This document shows positions 5,960-13,618 of a stretch of 17,111 nt of DNA, one piece after another (the stretch's first letter is position 1; each line of letters starts with the position of its first letter). Under the pieces are notes generated by a model. It had not been told where the DNA came from. It searched no databases and saw only the letters and a program-made list of their open reading frames with translations. Made by a program: the position numbers and the translations under genes. The DNA comes from a bacterium (GTDB lineage: Bacteria; Patescibacteriota; Saccharimonadia; Saccharimonadales; UBA4665), in the NCBI GenBank assembly GCA_021846765.1, contig JAJZWH010000014.1:1-17111 (forward strand). Reading direction: 5' to 3'.

Positions 5960-7675
5960 ATGTCTTTAACAGATATTTATATGTTTCAAACAAGTATTTC
6001 AAATAAATTTAAAAATAATCAAAAAGTAACAACCCTCGTGATTAGTTTATTGGTTGGAGTTTATGGTTTTTTCTTAATTACTTCTACTCTATTTGAGCAG
6101 TTTAGAATTCATCATCTACGTTTTCTAAATAATTTTATTATCGATGTGCATTTACTTTTAGGTATTGGATTTGTTTATTTAAGTATTTTTTTGGCTAGAA
6201 AAAAACGCAATGCTTTAATTGTTGCTCTAATTGCCTTCGCTTTTTTGTTAGGTCAAGGTAGCAGTGAACTGTTTATTCATCCCTTAAAAGATCATCTAAA
6301 TCCAAGTATTTTAATAAGATATTTAATACTACCTCTTTTAGTCATGATATTACTACTTCTATCTAGAGCTTCTTTTAAGGTTAAAAGTGACATACCAGCA
6401 TTTAGGAACTCTATTAAATTGGCAGTTTTAGTTTTAGTTATCACACTGTTTTATGGAGTGGTTGGTTTCATGTTAATGGATCGATCCGATTTTCATCGTG
6501 AAATCAGTTTTATTAGCGCACTTCATCACACTATTGATCAATTTGATTTGACAACCTCAACCCTACATCCATACACCAAAAAAGCTAAACTGTTTATGGA
6601 TTCGTTATCTTTTATAAGTGTTATTTCACTAGGATATTTGGCTGTTTCATTATTTTTGCCAGTCAAAGAACGATTGAGCGACCAGTCATTACAAAGAGAA
6701 AAAGTTTTAAGATTAATGGAAAAGTATTCGGCTCCCAGTGAAGATTTTTTTAAACTATGGCCACACGATAAACATTATTTTTTTTCTAGCAATGAAGATG
6801 CAGCCATAGCTTATACAGTTCGTCGAGGAGTAGCCTTAGTTTTGGCTGATCCTGTGGGTAATAAGGCTTCTTTTAAATCTCTTTTTAGTAATTTCCAACA
6901 AATGTGTTGGTCTAATGATTGGCAAGTATCCTTAATTCATATTGGCCAAAAATATACTAATTTTTATAAAGATATTGTCCCTAAATTGCAGTTAATTGGA
7001 CAAGAGGCCATAGTAGATATTAATCATTTTATTGAAGTAACTGCTAAAAATAAGTATTTTCGGAATATTAAAAACAGATACATTAGAGAAAATTTCACTG
7101 TTGAGATCTTAGATCCTCCCCATCATCAAGCAATTGTTGATAGGTTGAAAGATATATCTAAAGAATGGTTAAGTAAACCCAATAGAACAGAACGAGGTTT
7201 CGTGATGGGTTATTTTACCGATAATTATATACAACAATGTCGTCTTGTTATAGCTCGCGATGCAGCACAGACTATTCAAGCTTTTATAAATCTAGTACCA
7301 TCTAGTAGTTTTAATAAACATGAAGTTACTTATGATATGTTACGGGCAACTAAAGATGCTCCGCCTAATATTAATGATTTTATGCTTTATGAATTAATAT
7401 TATCTTTAAAGCAAATAGGATTGAAGCATCTAAATTTAGGACTAAGTCCTTTAGTTGGTTTAGATGAACAGACAGAACAAAATAGTCTAATTAGTAGTGT
7501 TCTTGGTTTTGCTTACGTTAATGGAGATCGTTTTTATTCTTTTAGTGGACTGCATCGTTTTAAAGATAAGTATGAGCCAGTTTGGAGTGATCGGTATATA
7601 GCTTACAAAAATGGAATAAGAGGATTTACCAAGACGCTTAACGGCCTCTTAGCCGCTATGAAAATTAGAGATTAA
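5960..7675 (+). CDS. MprF-like membrane protein: DUF2156 aminoacyl-lipid synthase
   Basis: The C-terminal half matches the LPG-synthase (DUF2156, GNAT-fold) domain that moves an amino acid from aminoacyl-tRNA to a membrane lipid. Signatures, numbered from the upstream in-frame TTG at 5951, are HYFFSSNEDAAIAY (275-288), LADPVG (298-303), LNLGLSPLVG (494-503) and HRFKDKYEPVWSDRYIAY (535-552). The N-terminal half has about six membrane segments (about 28-46, 63-82, 88-104, 119-137, 155-175, 218-236), fewer than the 14 or so of full MprF, so it may lack a complete flippase part. The amino acid and lipid used are unknown. Start choice is uncertain: TTG 5951, ATG 5960 and ATG 5981 are in frame and none has a Shine-Dalgarno. 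It converges with rplA, and the two stop codons share TTAA (7672-7675). Confidence 0.85.
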   Translation: MSLTDIYMFQTSISNKFKNNQKVTTLVISLLVGVYGFFLITSTLFEQFRIHHLRFLNNFIIDVHLLLGIGFVYLSIFLARKKRNALIVALIAFAFLLGQGSSELFIHPLKDHLNPSILIRYLILPLLVMILLLLSRASFKVKSDIPAFRNSIKLAVLVLVITLFYGVVGFMLMDRSDFHREISFISALHHTIDQFDLTTSTLHPYTKKAKLFMDSLSFISVISLGYLAVSLFLPVKERLSDQSLQREKVLRLMEKYSAPSEDFFKLWPHDKHYFFSSNEDAAIAYTVRRGVALVLADPVGNKASFKSLFSNFQQMCWSNDWQVSLIHIGQKYTNFYKDIVPKLQLIGQEAIVDINHFIEVTAKNKYFRNIKNRYIRENFTVEILDPPHHQAIVDRLKDISKEWLSKPNRTERGFVMGYFTDNYIQQCRLVIARDAAQTIQAFINLVPSSSFNKHEVTYDMLRATKDAPPNINDFMLYELILSLKQIGLKHLNLGLSPLVGLDEQTEQNSLISSVLGFAYVNGDRFYSFSGLHRFKDKYEPVWSDRYIAYKNGIRGFTKTLNGLLAAMKIRD

Positions 7676-8607
7676 ATATCTAATTTGATCGACGGACCCA
7701 TTGAGGTCGATAAATAGGCGCTCATTATGTAGTTGTTTTTAAGGGAAGAGGGTTTATTGGCTTGAATACTGCCAAGTACGGCTTGCAAATTTTCTAATAA
7801 TTGGTTTGGTTTAAAACTAACTTTACCTATTCCTAGGTGAATGATTCCATTACTGTCTACCCTATATTCTACTTTTCCAGTTTTAGATTCACTAATAGCT
7901 TTAATTATATCGTTTGTGACTGTTCCGCTTTTCGGATTGGGCATTAAGCCTCTTGGACCTAGGACTCGAGCAAACTTTCCCAGTTTAGGCATCATGTTGG
8001 GCGTAGACAAGAGTACATTAAAACTAAACTTTCCTGAATTTAATTCTTTGGTTATTTCTGTTTCCCCGGCTAAGTCTGCTCCAGAGTCTATAGCTTGTAG
8101 TCTATCGTTGTCATCAACAAAGGCTGCTATTCTGACTGATTTTCCAGTTCCGGCGGGAAGTATTACGCTATCACGAATATTTTGATCGGCTTGTTTAGGG
8201 TCAACTGATAATCTAATATGAAGTTCAACCGTAGCATCAAATTTCACAGGGTTAGTTTTTATTATTTCTTGAGTTGCTTGTTCAAGGCTGTACTTATGGT
8301 TTTTATAATCAGCTATATAATGTTTTAGATAGCTTTTCGAGTGACGCTGGAGGTGACTTCGAGGGGTGACTGGCTTAGTCTTTTTTTCTTCTTGGGCTGA
8401 TATTTTTTTACTAATATTTTCTTGTTTTCTGGCTTCTTTTAGCTCTTTAGCTTGTTCAGCCTGTATTGCCTTGAGGCTGCGTTTGCCGGTCTTAGCTAAT
8501 GGTTTTTTGAGACTAGTTGTAACAACATTTTTTTCAGTTTCTTTAACTTTTTCGATCGATATTTCTTGGTTGTTTATCTCTGCTTCTTTAGTGCTTTTCT
8601 TAGGCAT
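7672..8607 (-). CDS. rplA: Ribosomal protein L1 with long N-terminal extension
   Basis: L1 forms the mobile stalk near the ribosomal E site. The ATG at 8607 is chosen because AAAGGA lies six bases upstream. The frame also opens at a TTG at 8652 without a suitable site. From this ATG it is 311 aa, against about 230 aa in most bacteria. The extra 85 or so residues are Lys/Glu/Ala-rich and probably disordered or helical (KSLKAIQ-like repeats, KELKEARKQENISKKIS). The L1 domain then starts near RHSKSYLKHYIADYKNHKYS. Family marks include VILPAGTGKSVRIAAF, LGPRGLMPNPKSGTVT and the YRVDSNGIIHLGIGKVSF segment. It follows rplK by 68 bp, where an extra GGGAGG (8648-8643) has no start codon at usual distance. 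It ends convergently on the MprF-like gene with no room for a terminator. Confidence 0.95.
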   Translation of the reverse strand: MPKKSTKEAEINNQEISIEKVKETEKNVVTTSLKKPLAKTGKRSLKAIQAEQAKELKEARKQENISKKISAQEEKKTKPVTPRSHLQRHSKSYLKHYIADYKNHKYSLEQATQEIIKTNPVKFDATVELHIRLSVDPKQADQNIRDSVILPAGTGKSVRIAAFVDDNDRLQAIDSGADLAGETEITKELNSGKFSFNVLLSTPNMMPKLGKFARVLGPRGLMPNPKSGTVTNDIIKAISESKTGKVEYRVDSNGIIHLGIGKVSFKPNQLLENLQAVLGSIQANKPSSLKNNYIMSAYLSTSMGPSIKLDI

Positions 8608-8675
8608 AATTGTTTCCTTTCGTGGTACAAACGGCTTTTTGACCTCCCACAAATTATTTAATACTTTTTACGATA

Positions 8676-9107
8676 TTAACTTTCTATTTCTACGCCCATG
8701 CTTCGGGCTGTACCTGCCACCATTTTCTTAACAGCTTGGATATCATTAGTATTCATATCTTTGGCTTTCTCTTCTGCTATTTTAGTCAGTTCTGCTTGAG
8801 ATAACTTTTTAGATATTTTTTCACTATTTGGTCGGCCTGAACCTTTGTCTATTTTCAGGGCGTTTTTAATCCGATCGTCCGTAGGAGTAGAAACTACTCT
8901 AAAACTCATTGTTTTGTCTTCATATATTGTTATATGAACCGTTAGATCGCTACCTTGAAATTCTTTGGTCTGTTCGTTGAATGGGTTTATAAAATCCATC
9001 ATATTGACCCCATATTGTCCCAGGGTACTGCCTACGGGTGGCGCTGCACTAGCCTGGCCTGCTTTAATTTTCATCTTTAAATTAGCTCGAATTGGTTTTA
9101 CCGCCAT
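8676..9107 (-). CDS. rplK: Ribosomal protein L11
   Basis: L11 lies at the GTPase-associated centre of the large subunit. The 143-aa length is normal. The N-terminal domain shows LKMKIKAGQASAAPPVG (10-26), LGQYGVNMMDFINPFN and the ITIYEDKTMSF strand. The C-terminal rRNA-binding domain shows KGSGRPNSEKISKKLS and the ending AVKKMVAGTARSMGVEI. Small departures from the usual consensus are visible: PPVGS where PPVGP is usual, and TPTDDRIKNALKI where TPPAAVLLKKAAG is typical. The ATG at 9107 has GGAG five bases upstream. It has its own promoter and leads rplA. Confidence 0.97.
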   Translation of the reverse strand: MAVKPIRANLKMKIKAGQASAAPPVGSTLGQYGVNMMDFINPFNEQTKEFQGSDLTVHITIYEDKTMSFRVVSTPTDDRIKNALKIDKGSGRPNSEKISKKLSQAELTKIAEEKAKDMNTNDIQAVKKMVAGTARSMGVEIES

Positions 9108-9199
9108 ATTTACTCCTGGATTCTCATTTAGTTTTAAAGTTTTAGAAGCTAGTTTTTAGTTGATTTGATAATCGAACTTGGTCGTAGTAACAGATTGAC

Positions 9200-9228
9200 A
9201 TACTATCAGGATTTAGTCTATTTAGCAA
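9200..9228 (-). promoter_or_regulatory. rplK-rplA promoter
   Basis: The minus strand has -35 TTGCTA (9228-9223), a 17-bp spacer and extended -10 TGA-TAGTAT (-10 at 9205-9200). The predicted start near 9193 gives a leader of about 86 nt before rplK. No terminator hairpin was found in this leader. It lies in the 138-bp gap after nusG, so rplKA can be transcribed separately from secE-nusG. Confidence 0.75.
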
Positions 9229-9245
9229 GTCCAATTATTATTGGT

Positions 9246-9797
9246 TCAGACTCTTTTTACTTGTAAGCTATCTAATTCAACAGGAGTTTCTCGTCCAAAC
9301 ATATTGACTAACACTTTTAATTTTCCTTTTTGAGCGTCTATTTCATTAATACTACCATCAAAACTTTTGAAGGGACCGTCAATAATGCTTACTACATCAC
9401 CAATATTGTAATCAATTTTGTGCTTAGGTTGTTCAAGTCCCATACGTTTTTGAATTTTTTCGATTTCGTCTTGCTCTACGGGAGTAGGATCTGATCCACT
9501 GCCAACGAAACCGGTCACACTGGGAGTGTTTCTGACTATATACCAGGCATCTTCGCTGAGTTTCATTTGAACCAAAACGTATCCTTGAAATATGCGTTTT
9601 TCAACTACTCTTCTTTTGCCGTTCTTAATTTCAATCATTTTCTCTTTAGGAACTAAGACTTGAAAGATTTTATCTCCCATATCTAAACTGTCAGCTCTTT
9701 GTCGAATGCTTTCTGCTACTTTTTCTTCATAGCCGCTATATGTGTGAATAGCGTACCATTTTTTTGACGTATCATATCTTTTAGTTGTTAATGCCAT
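9246..9797 (-). CDS. nusG: Transcription elongation factor NusG
   Basis: NusG binds RNA polymerase and affects pausing, termination and coupling to translation. The 183-aa length is typical. The NGN domain runs from about residue 12 to 110, with KKWYAIHTYSGYEEKVAESI (12-31), FQVLVPKEKMIEIKNGKR, IFQGYVLVQM and NTPSVTGFVGS. The C-terminal KOW domain (about 128-183) shows YNIGDVVSIIDGPFKSFDG, LKVLVNMFGRETPVELDSLQ. The ATG at 9797 has AGGAG seven bases upstream. It follows secE by only 9 bp. The leader terminator upstream of secE makes feedback by NusG itself an attractive, untested idea. Confidence 0.98.
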   Translation of the reverse strand: MALTTKRYDTSKKWYAIHTYSGYEEKVAESIRQRADSLDMGDKIFQVLVPKEKMIEIKNGKRRVVEKRIFQGYVLVQMKLSEDAWYIVRNTPSVTGFVGSGSDPTPVEQDEIEKIQKRMGLEQPKHKIDYNIGDVVSIIDGPFKSFDGSINEIDAQKGKLKVLVNMFGRETPVELDSLQVKRV

Positions 9798-9806
9798 AAT
9801 TTTCTC

Positions 9807-10208
9807 CTAATGTTTACCGAGTAATATTACTTTAAACAAATCATTTAAGCCGTAATCTAATAATGCAACAAATGCGCCTATGACAATGGCAAAGGCCAAT
9901 ACTGCGTAAGTTAAGCGAATGGTTTCTTTACGATTAGGCCAGGTTACTAGTTTTATTTCTTTCCAACTGTTTCTAATATATTTAGGAACTATAATTAGCC
10001 CAATAAATTTTAAAATTTTAGCTATGATTCTAAATAGTTTATATTTCTTTAGGAAATTACCGATTTTGATAAATAATCTTTTAATAGCCTGCTTTAACTT
10101 ACCAGGTTTTTTATCCTTAGCTATTATATTTTTTGATTGTTGGGCTTTTTCTCTTACAGATTGTGGCGGTTTTAATCGTCTTTTAGGCTTTGATTTATTT
10201 TCTGCCAT
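9807..10208 (-). CDS. secE: Preprotein translocase subunit SecE
   Basis: SecE clamps SecY in the protein-export channel. The SecE signature is the amphipathic helix RNSWKEIKLVTWPNRKET followed by one membrane segment (TYAVLAFAIVIGAFVALLDY) near the C-terminus. The protein is 133 aa from ATG at 10208, twice the length of a minimal SecE. The extra N-terminal part is very basic (KSKPKRRLKPP, KQAIKRLFIKIGNFLKKY) and includes a second hydrophobic stretch (FRIIAKILKFIGLIIV) that may lie on the membrane. A GTG two codons upstream (10214) is also possible. GGGA lies about 10 bases before the ATG, a weak site. It is the first gene of secE-nusG, downstream of a leader terminator. Confidence 0.95.
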   Translation of the reverse strand: MAENKSKPKRRLKPPQSVREKAQQSKNIIAKDKKPGKLKQAIKRLFIKIGNFLKKYKLFRIIAKILKFIGLIIVPKYIRNSWKEIKLVTWPNRKETIRLTYAVLAFAIVIGAFVALLDYGLNDLFKVILLGKH

Positions 10209-10239
10209 AAACACTATCCCAAATTAATTTTATGAAATT

Positions 10240-10266
10240 AAAAAACCTACAATATCCTATTGTAGG
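10240..10266 (-). terminator. Intrinsic terminator between promoter and secE
   Basis: The minus strand reads CCTACAATA, loop GGA, TATTGTAGG, then six T: a perfect 9-bp stem and U tract. The plus strand has no T run after it, so it acts leftwards. No gene on the minus strand lies upstream to be terminated, because the neighbour at 10352 is divergent. It therefore sits in the leader of secE-nusG, starting only about 6 nt after the predicted transcript start. Confidence 0.85.
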
Positions 10267-10278
10267 CCAGTAAAGTCA

Positions 10279-10307
10279 AGTTTAACAATTAAAGACTTTA
10301 AACGCAA
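10279..10307 (-). promoter_or_regulatory. secE-nusG promoter
   Basis: The minus strand has -35 TTGCGT (10307-10302), a 17-bp spacer and extended -10 TGT-TAAACT (-10 at 10284-10279). The predicted start is near 10272, directly before the terminator hairpin. An alternative TTGACT (10279-10274) has only a 19-bp-spaced -10 inside the hairpin and is less good. Confidence 0.6.
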
Positions 10308-10335
10308 ATCCAATTTATCCATTCTTTAATTCTGC

Positions 10336-10341
10336 TAATAT
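10336..10341 (+). promoter_or_regulatory. Extended -10 of the GT2 gene, leaderless start
   Basis: TGC-TAATAT on the plus strand is an extended -10 without a good -35. Transcription would start near 10348, about 4 nt before the ATG at 10352, so the mRNA would be essentially leaderless. This fits the absence of a Shine-Dalgarno sequence. Confidence 0.5.
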
Positions 10342-10351
10342 ATAACCATTA

Positions 10352-11824
10352 ATGATTATTATTTTAAGTCTGGCAGTAATCTTTAGTGGATTTTTTGAAT
10401 TATTCTTAAGATTGAAGTCAATATGGCCTAAACGAAAAATTTATGGATGGATAATTTTTTTAATTGTTTTGATGCTTAACGGTTGGTTACTTATAGCTTA
10501 TGGTAATCGATTATGGGTTATATCTATATCTCTAGTTTCTCTCTATAGGCTATTTAATGTATATAGAATTACTAAAAGCAGAATTCAGTCTGAATATTTG
10601 CGATCTATAGTTAAATCTACTTCTATTAGATTGACGGTTTTTCAATTAGTGGTCATGATATCGGGTATATTGTTTAGTATCATTTTAAAAAATAATCAAG
10701 ACCTATGGGATATTCTAGGGGCTATAAATTTTTTGTTGTCTTTTGGATTATTTATTACTATTCGTCGTCAACTAAAAATCAGTCAGCGTATTGCCTTGAG
10801 CACAATATTAATAGACAAGAAAGCACCAACCTTAACTGTTGCTATACCAGCACGCAATGAAAGCGATAGTTTAAATAATTGCTTAATATCCCTGCTCTCT
10901 TGTGACTATCCCAAGCTTGAAATTATGGTTTTAGATGATCAATCGACAACTCAACGAACCAGTGAAGTTATTCGTTCTTTTGCTCATCAAGGAGTTGTGT
11001 TTATTGCTGGAGCGCCTGTTAAAAAAGGTTGGTTAGCTAAGAATTGGGCTTACGAGCAGTTATTAGAAGCGGCTAACGGAGACATTATTTTATTTTGCGG
11101 TGCAGATACTAGATTTACAAAAGAATCTTTAAAATTTCTTGTCTCTTCACTAGTGAGTCGACATAAAAGCGTAATATCTATTTTGCCAAAAAACGATGTA
11201 CCCCAGAGGATGTATAGTAGATTTTTTCAGCCCTTGCGTTATGCTTGGGAAGTTGCACTACCTAGGCGTAAATTGCAACGTCCTCCTGTACTTAGTACTT
11301 GTTGGTTGGCTAAACGATCTTATCTGGTTAGCAAAGGTGGATTTAAGGCTGTAACTAACCGAGTAGTGCCAGAAAGTTATTTCGCAAAACTATCAACTGA
11401 AGAAGACGGCTATAGCTTTTCGGCTTATGATGGTGTTCTGAGTAATAAACCTCTGGCCGATTTAGTTGAAACGGCACTAAGACTACGTTATCCACAGCTA
11501 CGCAGACGACCAGAACTAGTAGCATTAATTACTATGATTGAACTTTGGTTTATGGTCTCTATACTAGCTTTATTTATCTATGGAATTATTATCTTTCAAC
11601 CATTTTTGTTTATTTTATCTCTAATTTCGATAATAATTTACAGCTATGTATTTGGCACGATCGCTAAAATTACCTATAGACAAAAAGTTCACTTTAGTTA
11701 TGTTTTCTGGCCATTTTATATTGTCTTAGATATTTATTTAATGCATTTATCAATGTTTAAATATGAATTTGGGGAAGTGTTATGGAAGGGGCGTAGCGTC
11801 GTTTCCACGGTTATGGATAATTAG
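10352..11824 (+). CDS. Membrane-bound family 2 glycosyltransferase
   Basis: A GT-A fold glycosyltransferase domain (about residues 158-370) is framed by membrane segments. Before it are about four hydrophobic stretches (1-20, 31-70, 93-112, 117-137) and after it two or three (about 388-435 and 446-467). The catalytic domain begins TLTVAIPARNESDSLNNCL (160-178) and has the nucleotide-binding DDQS (195-198), GWLAKNWA (226-233) and GADTRF (250-255), the DxD-like position. The C-terminal MFKYEFGEVLWKGRS (468-482) is the W-x-GR type ending common in HpnB/carotenoid-type GT2 enzymes. The active site should face the cytoplasm. Acceptor and sugar are unknown, with a lipid or cell-surface glycan likely. 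The start is leaderless-like. It is convergent with the histidine kinase gene, 29 bp away, with no clear terminator. Confidence 0.88.
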   Translation: MIIILSLAVIFSGFFELFLRLKSIWPKRKIYGWIIFLIVLMLNGWLLIAYGNRLWVISISLVSLYRLFNVYRITKSRIQSEYLRSIVKSTSIRLTVFQLVVMISGILFSIILKNNQDLWDILGAINFLLSFGLFITIRRQLKISQRIALSTILIDKKAPTLTVAIPARNESDSLNNCLISLLSCDYPKLEIMVLDDQSTTQRTSEVIRSFAHQGVVFIAGAPVKKGWLAKNWAYEQLLEAANGDIILFCGADTRFTKESLKFLVSSLVSRHKSVISILPKNDVPQRMYSRFFQPLRYAWEVALPRRKLQRPPVLSTCWLAKRSYLVSKGGFKAVTNRVVPESYFAKLSTEEDGYSFSAYDGVLSNKPLADLVETALRLRYPQLRRRPELVALITMIELWFMVSILALFIYGIIIFQPFLFILSLISIIIYSYVFGTIAKITYRQKVHFSYVFWPFYIVLDIYLMHLSMFKYEFGEVLWKGRSVVSTVMDN

Positions 11825-11853
11825 CTATTTAGTCAGACTTATGGTTGTAATTA

Positions 11854-12966
11854 TTAGGATATATTAGTTTTCAGATTGGGCATAAAAATAGTGAATTTAG
11901 AACCCTTATTCAATTGACTAGAAAAAGAAATATCAGCATGAGTAATACGTGCTAGTTTCATAGTTACATATAGACCTAGGCCAGTGCCGTTTACTTGTCT
12001 AGTACGGTAATCATCAGATCTAAAAAATTTATCAAAGATTTTTTCTTGATCAATTTTGCTAATCCCTATACCGCTATCAGATACGCTTAATTCGACACCT
12101 TGTTTTTTTTGTTTGGCAGTAATAGTTATATGGCCTTTATTGGTGTATTTAATAGCATTAGTTATAAAATTTTGAAGAATTTCTCTGGTGTATAGTTTAG
12201 ATGATTGTAATAGTTCAAGGTTAGGGTCGATATCTGTATTTATTTTCAATCCCTTTATTTGTGCATCGTGCTGATAGTTTTTAGCTAAATCATTAATTAG
12301 ATCAGGAATGTTAATTGGTTCTACTTCGAGAGTTAACTTACCTCTTTCTGCTCGACTAAGAGTGGAAAGATCATTAATCATGTCGGCCAGATACAATACT
12401 TGATTATGGGCTTCTTTTAGGGCTTGTTTAATCATCGGATCGGCATTATTTTTGTCAGCAATTAATTGAGCATTAGATATATTACCTTCTGCGATAGTAA
12501 TTGGCGTTCTTAGCTCGTGCGAAACAACACTTATAAATTCGTCTCTTTCTTCTTCTAGAGATTTTTCTAATGTAATATCTCGTAATAATAATACGTAACC
12601 TTCTTGAGAGGATTTGCCATAACCTAAATGAACTGGAGCAATGTTTAGATATAAATTAGAAAAACTACCGTCTTTATAGGCCAGACGTAAATCTCTATTT
12701 GTTGTTGGTATTGTGGTTTGTTGAATTAATGATCCAATATCTACGGGTTGATTGTTTTTATCTATTGGTTGTAATAAATTGCTGAGGTAATCACCTTCTT
12801 TTATATTGTTGACATCTAATATATTGAGAGCCGCTCCATTAAATAAAACTACTCTAACATTTTTGTCTAAAGCTATGACTCCATCTGCCATACTGTTGAT
12901 CAAGCTGATCAGCCGACTATATGCTAAGTTTTCGGAAGTAATGTTGTTTGGTTGAGCGGTGTCCAT
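11854..12966 (-). CDS. PAS-domain sensor histidine kinase, soluble
   Basis: A 370-aa histidine kinase with no membrane segment, so probably cytoplasmic. A PAS domain covers about residues 15-135 (NSMADGVIALDKNVRVVLFN, 24-43; YVLLLRDIT, 124-132). HisKA follows with FISVVSHELRTPITIAEG; the phosphorylated His is residue 150. The ATPase domain has the N box NFITNAIKYT (266-275), G1 DSGIGIS (297-303), FDKFFRSD (311-318) and G2 GTGLGLY (327-333), all intact, so it should be active. The signal is unknown; PAS may bind a small ligand or cofactor. No response regulator is in the window, so the partner is elsewhere or outside the edge. It follows the metallopeptidase gene by 55 bp and may be co-transcribed with it. 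The ATG at 12966 lacks a clear Shine-Dalgarno; a weak -10 TACAAT is at 12997-12992. Confidence 0.93.
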   Translation of the reverse strand: MDTAQPNNITSENLAYSRLISLINSMADGVIALDKNVRVVLFNGAALNILDVNNIKEGDYLSNLLQPIDKNNQPVDIGSLIQQTTIPTTNRDLRLAYKDGSFSNLYLNIAPVHLGYGKSSQEGYVLLLRDITLEKSLEEERDEFISVVSHELRTPITIAEGNISNAQLIADKNNADPMIKQALKEAHNQVLYLADMINDLSTLSRAERGKLTLEVEPINIPDLINDLAKNYQHDAQIKGLKINTDIDPNLELLQSSKLYTREILQNFITNAIKYTNKGHITITAKQKKQGVELSVSDSGIGISKIDQEKIFDKFFRSDDYRTRQVNGTGLGLYVTMKLARITHADISFSSQLNKGSKFTIFMPNLKTNIS

Positions 12967-13021
12967 GGTCTAATTTATTTTGCCTAATTTTATTGTAACT
13001 GAGGTCTTTAAATAACACTAC

Positions 13022-13618
13022 TCATGTTGATATTATGCTGGGGTGATATTTGTTTAATAGTTTTTTTAATTGCCGAGCTTCAGGTTTAATTGTTTCTAAG
13101 GAATTCCAAAACTCTAAACTATGATTTAAATGTTTAGTATGGGTGAGCTCATGGATTATGACGTAATCTATTAGTTCCCATGGTAGTTGGATTAAAAATA
13201 AGTTTAGAACAATTGATTTGTTTTGATCACAACTACCCCAGCGTCGAGTTAGTTGCTTAATTTGGATATCGCGGTAAGGTAATAGATAAGTTTTAGAAAG
13301 AATATCTAATCTTTGAGGCAGCAAGCTTTGTGCTTGTTGCCTCAAGGCCTTAATTGATGCTTTAGTTGCTACTGACTGAACTTGTTTATCCGAGAAGTCT
13401 AAACTGTCAGGATGGGAGATAATAATCTGATTATTAATGATCCTAGACTTTGTTTTTGATATATTGGGCATTTTTTTAAAATAAATACGATGAGCTCGAC
13501 CGATTGTTTGATTATTTCTTATTGCTTGAGTAAGTGGTCTTTTTTTATTAATCCAGCTACTTTTGCTTTTAACAAACTCTAACCCTGATTGATAAGTCGC
13601 CCAAGTAGGAATAGACAC
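13022..13618 (-). CDS. DUF45 / YgjP-like zinc metallopeptidase
   Basis: The shown start is the GTG at 13618, the first ordinary start codon, giving 198 aa, but the true protein is probably longer (see the segment at 13619-13741). The zinc site is HELTH (156-160 from GTG) with the likely third ligand in HLNHSLEFW (His 166). Just before it lies the family pattern RRWGSCDQNKSIVLNLFLI (125-143). The N-terminal FVKSKSSWI (15-23) is the segment that in this family follows a beta sandwich encoded upstream. No signal peptide or membrane segment is present. The function of DUF45 proteins is poorly known; they resemble SprT-type metalloproteases. The gene lies between the P-loop kinase and the histidine kinase, all on the same strand. 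Confidence 0.85.
   Translation of the reverse strand: MSIPTWATYQSGLEFVKSKSSWINKKRPLTQAIRNNQTIGRAHRIYFKKMPNISKTKSRIINNQIIISHPDSLDFSDKQVQSVATKASIKALRQQAQSLLPQRLDILSKTYLLPYRDIQIKQLTRRWGSCDQNKSIVLNLFLIQLPWELIDYVIIHELTHTKHLNHSLEFWNSLETIKPEARQLKKLLNKYHPSIIST

Noticed and set aside
8643..8648. GGGAGG upstream of rplA as the rplA ribosome binding site
   Set aside because: It lies about 35 bp above the chosen ATG, and no start codon follows at normal distance; the AAAGGA next to ATG 8607 is better.
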